A stretch of 64,000 nucleotides of DNA, from positions 727,841-791,840 of the forward strand of contig NW_022985565.1 of the NCBI RefSeq assembly GCF_010093815.1. Direction: 5' to 3'. The notes under the pieces are model-generated. The model had not been told where the DNA came from. It saw only the letters and a program-made list of their open reading frames with translations, and did no database searches. Position numbers and translations under genes: made by a program. This DNA is from Pseudovirgaria hyperparasitica. Lineage: Eukaryota; Ascomycota; Dothideomycetes; Acrospermales; Acrospermaceae. Shown one piece after another: positions 56,229 to 64,000 of the stretch (position 1 is the first letter of the stretch; every line of letters starts with the position of its first letter).

Positions 56229-56947
56229 ATGGCCGCCCCACCGTCCATCACCATGGATAACCTCACGGGGACCTACGTCATGGTACGTTACAAGACCACC
56301 ACACCACCAATCTCTCCAACTAACAAGCCCCGACACAGGAACGCAAAGTCTCCGACGCACCCGACGCCATCCTCGCCTTCCAAGGCATGTCCTGGCTGAC
56401 CCGCCAGGCCATCTCCTGGGCGACCATCACGCTGCACGTGCGCCACACCAAAGACAGCGCCACGGGCGCCGACCACATCGACATAGTGCAGAAGCTGACA
56501 GGCGGCTTCGAAGGCACGCGCGAGCAGCGCATCGTCGACGGCACGGTGCGCACCCACGAGGACCACGTGTTTGGCAAGGTGCACGGCAAGAGCACGTGGG
56601 TTGCGCGGCTCGCGGACGTGGGCAGCGAGCGGCGCGACGCAAGCTATCTGAGCGACGAGGACAGGGCGTTCTTGGTCGAGGGCTGGGGCGCGGAGATGGA
56701 GGGGAGTGAGCGGGTGTTTTTGGGCTATGTGGAGGCGGAGAGTGGGTGGGTTGCTTGGAGCGTGTGGGGGTTCAAGGAGGTTGAGATTGAGGGTGTGAGC
56801 GAGCGGCGGTGGGCGCGCCATCATGTTGTTGTGAAGCCGGCGACGGGCGAGAGTAAGCGGGCGCGCATGTATTATGATTATCTGGGCCCGCTTGAGGAGG
56901 GTGAGGTGGAGAAGCCGGCGCAGGACGATGGGATCAGTGATGTTTGA
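56229..56947 (+). CDS. Conserved fungal protein of unknown function (lipocalin-like?)
   Basis: Two exons, 56229-56282 and 56339-56947, give 220 residues; intron 56 nt, gtacgt donor. The N-terminus MDNLTGTYVMERKVSDAPDA, then ILAFQGMSWLTRQAISWATI-TLHV, HIDIVQKLTGGFEGTREQRI, THEDHVFGKVHGKSTWVARL and a C-terminal RRWARHHVVVKPATGESKRA-RMYYDYLGP. The protein has many short alternating strands and one helix (WLTRQAISWA), similar in pattern to the fungal lipocalin-like family opening with L-x-G-x-Y (inference). No catalytic motif. Broad in filamentous ascomycetes by recollection, but I do not know a name. Confidence 0.7.
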
Positions 56948-57322
56948 GGGGGTTGGTGGTGAGGGCATCGATGGAGAGACAGAGAGAGAGTCATGGAGAG
57001 ATGGATGTATGTATACCCATTTGGTAGAAGATAGACGGACGCGTACGAGCAAGATAGTGCTTGAATTGAAATGAACAACCTGGTTTCCTCTCTGTACTAT
57101 TATCGTCTCTTTTCTTGTGTCTGTCATGAGGGAAGACTGGAGAGTTGTTGTCGATGGGAATGTACAAAGCGCTGCTGCTATCCCGTGCGCCTTTGCAATG
57201 CTATAAATTCCCCACGCTGCACGCCATGCGAGACCAAACGAAAGCAGTAATCGTAGCGACTGTTGTTCATATCCAAACAGCCGTTCAAACGTCTGCTGTA
57301 TGGGGACAAATGTTAACCATCA
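56948..57322. other. Intergenic, convergent
   Basis: 375 bp between stop codons; agagagaga-rich near 56975. Only 3' UTR content expected. Confidence 0.45.
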
Positions 57323-58727
57323 TCATGGGCCTCCTCGTGGCCGCAATGATCTAGGCCGTATATCCTGGATCTTGATATTGACCGACCTTAAATTGTTCTG
57401 CTTCGGATCGTAGACACCAATGACTTGACTGATGACTACAGATTTATTCCCGACAACTTCTACGGTGCCCCTTAAGACGACAGTGCCCCGCGGCGCTTCC
57501 GATCTGGGTGCCCTTGTGCCTTCTACAAAGTGTCGAGCGAATGTTGAGAATAGTGGAACGGCTTGCTGCCGCGGAATCGAAGGCCCGTCTACGTTCGGTG
57601 GTACCAGCGCGCCTGGAGGCTGCCCTGGCGATTTTCCTGCAGGCTGTCCCGGCGATTGTCCAGGACTTTGTTCAGCAGGAGCATCTCCAGACCCTGCGAT
57701 ACGACCATCGATTCTTTTCAATTCTTGAAGCCCTTGATCGAGTGTAGACATGGAAGCATCCGGCGGGGGCTTGTTGCCAAACACGCCCTTGAACTGCATC
57801 CAGTATTTCTTCGTCAGACTCGACCCGATTATGTAGAAAGCGTTCATGGCGCCGGTGGGATATAGAAACGTCTCAAGACGTCGTTGGTCTTTCAGCTCTA
57901 CAGCCCTTGTCGACCAAGCAATTACGACGTCGTCGTCCTCGAGAAATATAACCTCAATTCTGAGCAAAAGTTAGTCGAGCTCGGAGATCCTGTACGACCG
58001 TTCAAACATACCCGCTCCGTTCATATTGAGGTGGAGGCCCAGGTGGGTAATAGAAATGTATCCAGTAATTGTTCCATCGATCGTCAATCTGCCCAAGAGT
58101 CCGCTTCAACAAAGGATGCCGGCTCACCTCAGTCCGCACCCGAGACACTAGTTGTTCGCGTGCCCCCGTCTGTCTTTTTCCGTCTCTAGCAAACTTCATA
58201 AATTCTCGCCATTCGGGATCAGAGCCTTTGTAGTATTCTCGCGGCTGTTCTTTCGCCCAGGTCATGGGTATGAAGATGGAATCCTCAATGCCGTCCTCGT
58301 CGTATTCGCCCTCCTCATCCTCGTCCTCGTCCTCCTCCTCATCCTCCGACTCTTCCTTGGTCACGTCCCGGCCTATTCCAGCTGCTCCCTTCTCATGCTC
58401 GCCATCAGGTCGTCGTTTCCTGTCCATTGCTTTGAGCACAGCAGCCTTTTGCGCATTCGTCTGTTTCGGGGCTTGCTTCCATTCTTTCTCCTCCTCACCC
58501 TCCAGTGCCCCGAGTATATAATCTAGTCCATGGTTCAATGTTATATATGCTGCGCCCGTGTATAGCAGATACGTGCCAACACGCTTCCATGTGAGCCACC
58601 GGCGCACGAACTTCACTTTCTGTATGCGGACATTGGTAGACTCTCTGTACTGAGGGCGACGGAGGGCAAAAGCCCCTGTCTGTCGAAGGAGCGGCCTAAA
58701 TGTCCGTAGCCCGAGCGACTGGGACAT
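57323..58727 (-). CDS. Orphan mitochondrial-type membrane protein with acidic and PGQ-rich linkers
   Basis: Two exons, 58727-58012 and 57959-57323, give 450 residues; a 52-nt intron joins YERSG to IEVIFLED. Residues 1-45 are Arg-rich without acids (presequence-like: MSQSLGLRTFRPLLRQTGAF), then a short hydrophobic segment GTYLLYTGAAYITLNHGLDY. Next an Asp/Glu run (ESEDEEEDEDEDEEGEYDED), then IFIPMTWAKEQPREYYKGSD-PEW, HFYYPPGPPPQYERSGIEV, GAMNAFYIIGSSLTKKYWMQ, PGQ-repeats, and a C-terminal basic domain. The layout resembles a protein conserved in filamentous fungi that I cannot name; presequence plus one helix suggests mitochondrial inner membrane (inference). Divergent from Vps3844. Confidence 0.7.
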
Positions 58728-59084
58728 ATGGAGCAGGTCGAGGGCAACAACACCGATGAAGATAGGTGTTGGGCAAGGTTTACGAAGTAGGCACTCCCCG
58801 ATGCGATGCTCTGATATTCATGGATGACTCCGAAAGGCTTGGTGACAAGTCGAAGATCAGCAGAACAGGTGAGTGTAGAATGGCACCTCTCGTTGTAGAC
58901 ACGATCCGGATCCCAAATAGAAGTTGAAGCGGAGGCAAATGATAGTACTGGACAACCGGTTGGCTGCAGCCTGAGGCCGTAGTTTCGCCGACGTTTCACT
59001 CTCATGAGCTACTAGGCTTCGACGCTTCGACGTCAGTCAAGCTGTTACTATAATCTCATCATCGGCATCGACATCGACGGCAAC
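58728..59084. promoter_or_regulatory. Divergent promoter region, orphan membrane protein / Vps3844
   Basis: 357 bp between outward-facing start codons. No recognised box. Confidence 0.4.
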
Positions 59085-60390
59085 ATGAGGTCTGGCTGGA
59101 GTCTTACGCTGCCGTTCTTTTATCCTCTCGCCGCGGCCCTCTCATCTGACGAGGCCCGCGTCTTCCTCTTCCCCAGCTCTCCCAGAGCTCTACCGAACCG
59201 GGGTCAGAAGCTTGACGCAGAAACAGCTCGACTAGTCTTCTCGAGGCGTCTAGGACTGGCCCAATACTACAATGTTGGGGATCTGAAAGACGAACAACTC
59301 CAGCAGATTAGTGCATTCGGTGGAAGCCCGTCAGGGCTGCTGGATCTCCAGCATATTACTGCTGCGAATCAGCAAAGTCAAGGGTTCATCGTCGTGGAGG
59401 GGTTCGACAATGTCCAAGGTACTTTTATCACGAGCAAATTGTTCTCCTACGATACTTACGACTAGCAGATGTTGTCCCAACAACTCTCGAGTCGGGTTCA
59501 TACGACGAGTTCACGATCCCCATATCGCCATCCGCGGCCGACACACTGGAGCTCATGGAATCATTCGACGACAAATTGAGATACTTGGAGTCCATTGATA
59601 CAACTATAATGCCAGCAGTGTGCGACTCTATTCATGATGTAGTAAATAGACAGGGCATCACTCCTATGCGACAGACCTGCAAACCCTGGTCATTCTCTTC
59701 CGCAACGAGTCTCAAGGTAGGCATGGTTGTATGACTTGGGCTGAGCAGCTCATTAACTTTCGCCAGGACGCTCAATCTGCAAAAGATGTCAAAGCTACGC
59801 TTGGTCAGCTGTTGACTGAGGCTAATCAGCACAACTACCAGTTCACAGTTGTCTTCACCTCTCCCAAATCAAAAAAGGCCTCGAAACGATCACCGAACGT
59901 CTACGGTGAGATTCCATCAAGACATGGCAAACAGGAACTAGAGATGATCCTGTCCGAGGCGACACCCATCCGTTCCTCCGCTACGTCCAAACCAACACAT
60001 TCAGGTACCCCGAGCACGAATGACACATCGCCGGTCCGAGGAATCCTTCCCAGCTGTTTCGCATCTGAAGCGGACTGCGAAGCCAAGACAAAAGGCTGCT
60101 CTGGGCATGGGCAATGCCGTACGAAATATAAAACTGACAAGACAGAATGCTGGACTTGTGCCTGCGAGGCCCAGGTTCACACCAACTTAGACGGATCAAA
60201 CAAAACCACCAGTTTTGGCGGCCCGGCTTGCCAGAAGAAGGATATTGTTATGCCTTTTTGGCTCTTCACTGGTTTTACGATTGCCTTTTTGTCTATCCTG
60301 ACTTGGGCCATTGGACTTCTCTACAGCATGGGTGAACAGGAGCTTCCGGGCGTGATCAATGCGGGTGTTTCTGGACCTTCGAAGAAATAG
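59085..60390 (+). CDS. Vps3844-family type I membrane protein
   Basis: Signal peptide (MRSGWSLTLPFFYPLAAALS), an N-domain with ARLVFSRRLGLAQYYNVGDL and AFGGSPSGLLDLQH, then a variable linker, a Cys-rich module CFASEADCEAKTKGCSGHGQ-C...ECWTCACEA...GPACQKKD, one C-terminal transmembrane helix (FWLFTGFTIAFLSILTWAIG) and a short tail. This is the DUF3844/Vps3844 layout, found in yeast vacuolar-sorting screens. Intron 1 (59423-59467, gtactt...actag) joins NVQ to ADVVPTTLE. A further intron or boundary near 59590-59645 is needed to reach SYATDLQTLVILFRNES, but only a short (32-nt) phase-correct option was seen, so exon 2/3 limits are not resolved. Confidence 0.78.
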
Positions 60391-60667
60391 ATGTGGGATG
60401 GCAGTGAGCAAGAGACCTTGTATGATTTTCATCATGTATCATTATCTAACGTATTGGTGTTCGACGAACGTATGAGTCCTATTATACATGCAACAGCGCT
60501 TTGCAAAAGTCAGGCCTCCGTGGATATATGCTCCCATTGAACATCGTTGCAATTCTAGAGTGACTGTAACGTGATCGGATTTGAAGAGTCGAATCATCCA
60601 TACACGCTGCGCCCAGAACTCCAGCAATGCTCGTTTTAGTTTCCAGCACTATAGCATAAGTGTCAAT

Positions 60668-61437
60668 TCATTTCTTGCCCTTCTTCTTGTTCTTTGGAGC
60701 ACTATCGGACGGTCCGCCAGCTTCCACTATGACTGCATCATCATCGCTACCCTTCGTGTTCGTCGGACTTGGCTTGTTCATTGCAGAGGGTGGGCTTGCC
60801 GCAGCCTCATTGTCCAACTCCTTCATGAACTCAGAAGAGACCGAAGCTTTCTTCTTCTCCCACCATTCTTTGTCGGCGTCGACCTGAGCTTGTATCTCCT
60901 CTAGCCGTTTCCTAGCTACTATGTTTTGTGCGATCTCGGAGGCAGACTGGAAAATGACTTGGCCCCACCCAGGAACAAATCCGTTCGCCTGAATGAGCAT
61001 GTACGTTAGTATGTAGACAGGCTCTAGTGGCGAGGAGCATCTACCTCTTGAACTACATCTCTCAATTCTTCTTCCACCTCTTTCTCCGCACGCGAGAATC
61101 GCTTCCACAGATCATCACCCACACATCCCTTTTGTAGAAGTGTGCTCAACGCCTGTTTCGCATTCCTAATCTGAACGATTCGATGGACATCCTCAGTCGC
61201 ACGCCGCAAAAGTGCTGCCTTCAATACACTGTCCGGGACTTTTGGTTGCCCTGCTTCGGGCTCCATGTGGAGTAGGGTGAGGTATATGTCCCGTTGGAGG
61301 TTTTGACCAAACCATGGAGCGAGAGAAGCAGCCTTTGCGAGTTTTCGTTTGCGATAAAGAGACGAGAATGTCACGAGTGAGCCGATGAGTATGCCGAGAT
61401 AGGCAAAAGGCACCATCAACGTTAACCAATTCACCAT
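60668..61437 (-). CDS. SEC66: Translocation complex component Sec66/Sec71
   Basis: Two exons, 61437-61045 and 60988-60668, give 237 residues. N-terminal single span: MVNWLTLMVPFAYLGILIGS-LVTFSSLY, followed by KAASLAPWFGQNLQRDIYLT, LKAALLRRATEDVHRIVQIRNAK and GCVGDDLWKRFSRAEKEVEE-ELRDVV. Exon 2 opens ANGFVPGWGQVIFQSASEIA and ends in a Lys-rich tail (PKNKKKGKK). This is the Sec66 family of Pezizomycotina: the subunit of the Sec62/63 complex that helps post-translational protein translocation into the ER. The only ATG at the frame start is at 61437. It is divergent from NPL4 and follows the general protein-targeting theme here (OST2). Confidence 0.93.
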
Positions 61438-61894
61438 CCTGGCGATAGTGTGTGTACGGTATTGGAACTGGACTTTTTCAGGAGCGTGGTCTGCCGGGCG
61501 CGAAAATGCGCTTGGGGTATTTAAAGCCTCGGAGCTGCGATCTTGGTAATGAGTGATACGGTTGGGAGTTTTATGTGTTTGTTGTGGCTGCTGGACCGTG
61601 AATAGTTGGCATCGAAAATGCGCATGGAAAGGCCACCTAGAGTTTCATGCATCGCGCCTCCAGCCCCGAGATATGCCCGCGGGCGGTGGAGCGGGCAGTA
61701 ATCCGCGCCTAATCCGCGAGTGACGTTGGCGGGCTTATGCCTATTATTCGAAGCTCATGGTAGCTTTCACTTACACAGCTTCACCTTCAACCGCAACAAC
61801 TTTCTTCATACATGAGCACTCCCCCTTATATCACATAGATAAATACCATTTCGGTGGCTCTGTCGTCCATCCTCACTACATACCCCGCCTCATC
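61438..61894. promoter_or_regulatory. Divergent promoter region SEC66 / NPL4
   Basis: 457 bp between outward-facing starts. A tatttaaag sequence occurs near 61518; otherwise no recognised box. Confidence 0.4.
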
Positions 61895-63894
61895 ATGATT
61901 CTCAGGTTCCAAAGTAAAGAAGGCCAGTTTCGCCTTACTGTACAGCAAACAGACGACTTCGCCTCTCTATTACATCCAATCCTCGAGAAATTGCCCAAAG
62001 ACGTTGACCCTACCAGTATTACTGTGTCAAATGACCCAAGAGCGGGGGACAAGAGGAAGATCGCATCGTTGAAGGGCATAACTTTCAAACAAGTGGGCAT
62101 GAGGTAGGTCCTCCCCAGTCGCATGTGAAGCCATGATCTAATATATAGCCAAGCAATGGTGATAAGATATATCTTGACTGGCAAGAATCTGCGCCTGCCG
62201 CTACAAACGGGCATACTGCTCCAGCATCAATAGCGAACCGGCTCGATGGCAAACCTGTCCTTCCTTCACAAGATCCACCGGTCCTCCGTAGCGACCTTGC
62301 TTCGCCGACGAAGCTCATAAAGAACCCCTGGGATGTCGTACAACAATCTTCACTTGATGATAGGCTGGACAAGTTGGATGGCAAGATTTCCAGACCGAAG
62401 GATCAGCGTTTCTGCAAGCATGGACCGAAGGGCATGTGCGACTACTGTATGCCTCTGGAACCTTTCGACGCCAAATATCTTGAAGAAAAGAAGATCAAGC
62501 ACACATCTTTCCATGGCTACCTCCGAAAGATCAACCAGGGAAAGAATAAACCAGAGACAGGAAGCTCGTACATACCGCCGCTGACCGAACCATTCTACCG
62601 CGTCCGTCCCGATTGTCCTAGTGGCCATGCTCCTTTCCCTGCTGGAATATGCACAAAGTGTCAACCAAGTGCTATCTCGCTTAAGCCCCAGGAGTATCGT
62701 ATGGTTGACCATGTCGAGTTCGCCTCACCGGACCTTATCAATAGCTTCCTAGATTTCTGGCGAAAATCTGGGAGCCAGAGATTAGGCTTTCTCTATGGGC
62801 GCTACGAACAATACGAAGAAGTTCCATTAGGTACCAAAGCCATAGTAGAGGCTATATATGAGCCTCCGCAGGTCAATGAAGTGGATGGTATCTCGCTAGG
62901 GGACTGGGACAACGAGAACGATATTGATGATCTTGCGCAGCTTTGTGGTATGCAGAGAGTAGGTGTCATTGTCACCGACCTCTTAGATAGTGGCGAAGGA
63001 AATGGTAGCGTCATTTGCCGTCGGCATGTCGACTCATACTTTCTATCGTCCCTCGAGGTAGTCTTCGCCTCAAGGTATCAAGCGCGGTTCCCCCGGCCAA
63101 CGAAATGGAGCGAGACAGGGAGGTTTGGGTCAAATTTTGTTACATGCGTCATCAGTGGAGACGACAACAACCAGATCGCCATCTCAGCGTATCAAGCTTC
63201 GAATGATGCTGTGGAGATGGTACGAGCGGACATCATAGAGCCATCGGCGGACCCTACCGTTATGCTGGTACAAAATGAGGATGAAAACGTGAATGGCAAC
63301 CGCAAGCGATATATTCCAGAAGTGTTCTATCGAAGGATAAACGAGCATGGAGCTAATGTACAGGAAAACGCAAAGCCATCGTTCCCAGTGGAATACTTGT
63401 TTGTCACCCTTACGCACGGTTTCCCGACAGAACCTCGACCACAGTTCGTGAATCATAAGTTTACCATTGAGAATCGGGAGGCCCTTGGGGAGGCACAAGA
63501 GATCTCGAAGCTCGCGCAGCAGCTCAATGCGAAATCGACCGGGCCAGCACTCAACCAACCTACCGGACTTACCGCGGTGTCAGACTTCCACCTGCTATGC
63601 TTCCTTCATGGTCTTGGAATACTTAGCAAAGTGAGTCCAATGTTTTGGAATATCCATTATAGTAGCTGACAATAATCTTAGGACGAGGAACGTCTCTTAT
63701 GCCGGGTGGCCAGCAGTCATGATCTGTCTGACGGCTATCAGCTTCAACATAGTGGAGGATGGGCAACACTTCTGACTATCCTCAGAGAAAGTGGTGAGCG
63801 TCCCCCAAAACGTCGATCCCCAACAGATCATTCAGCATTCGGCGATGACAGCGTTCAGCTTGCTAAGAGGATTAAGGGAGTTAGCCTGAGATAA
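61895..63894 (+). CDS. NPL4: Cdc48 cofactor Npl4
   Basis: Three exons, 61895-62103, 62154-63630 and 63682-63894, give 632 residues. The start ATG opens [21 protein letters not shown]-terminal UBX-like domain (to ~90; [11 protein letters not shown]), then two zinc sites: [20 protein letters not shown] and [20 protein letters not shown]. The MPN-fold body follows: [63 protein letters not shown], and a C-terminal Npl4 tower ([17 protein letters not shown]). With Ufd1 it forms the Cdc48/p97 adaptor that recognises ubiquitin chains in ERAD and other extraction reactions. The first acceptor is ccaag|C (an upstream tatag would break the frame). The gene ends inside the window. Confidence 0.96.
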
Positions 63895-64000
63895 CGTCCG
63901 ATGATGATTCTCGCCAATATGGTATTTGCCCTGTGCCGCACAATTCTCTGAGTACACACCTGCTGTTTACTTTCTGAGTCGAGTTTGGTCATGTCCCCTC

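Overview
The window is nuclear DNA of a filamentous ascomycete (Pezizomycotina, most likely Dothideomycetes). Nearly all genes are recognisable single-copy fungal genes. Their introns are mostly 45-60 nt, usually start gtacgt/gtaagt/gtatgt and carry CTAAC/CTGAC branch sites just before the acceptor. Intergenic gaps are short, and both strands are used with many divergent and convergent pairs. Gene models below were spliced by eye from donor and acceptor signals, reading frame and family conservation. Assignments to families are from recalled protein signatures, not from a search.

Left part (1-13.5 kb): the 3' end of an Aro8-type aminotransferase, OST2, a TMEM14-family protein, a CYSTM-type cysteine-tail protein, an orphan C2H2 zinc-finger protein, a Dal5/ACS-type MFS transporter, the U2 snRNP factor SF3B1/HSH155 (one uninterrupted ORF) and a GPALPP/DUF3752 protein. 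Next (14-27 kb): VPS8, a GH105-type hydrolase, COQ6, VPS33 and histidyl-tRNA synthetase. VPS8 and VPS33 are both subunits of the CORVET endosomal tethering complex.

Middle (27-37 kb): a C11orf54-like zinc hydrolase, an F-box protein, an AT-rich RIP-like stretch, an AIM9-like kinase-fold gene, a decayed NACHT (STAND/NLR) fragment, a decayed ankyrin gene, a small leucine-rich orphan and a SET-domain methyltransferase. The 28.6-35.7 kb part looks like an accessory island inside a housekeeping region.

Right part (37-64 kb): a secreted 797-residue protein made largely of T/V/Q/E repeats (the most unusual object in the window), a DUF1295 membrane enzyme, RPP1, CK2 alpha, valyl-tRNA synthetase, the mitochondrial phosphate carrier, a DUF3602 RGG-type small protein, MDE1, an orphan 220-residue protein, an orphan mitochondrial-type membrane protein, Vps3844, SEC66 and NPL4. 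Functions spread over protein targeting (OST2, SEC66, NPL4), vesicle tethering (VPS8, VPS33, possibly Vps3844), translation (HTS1, VAS1, both with dual-start architecture) and RNA processing (SF3B1, RPP1). There is no sign of a biosynthetic cluster. No tRNA, rRNA, CRISPR or intact transposon was seen.
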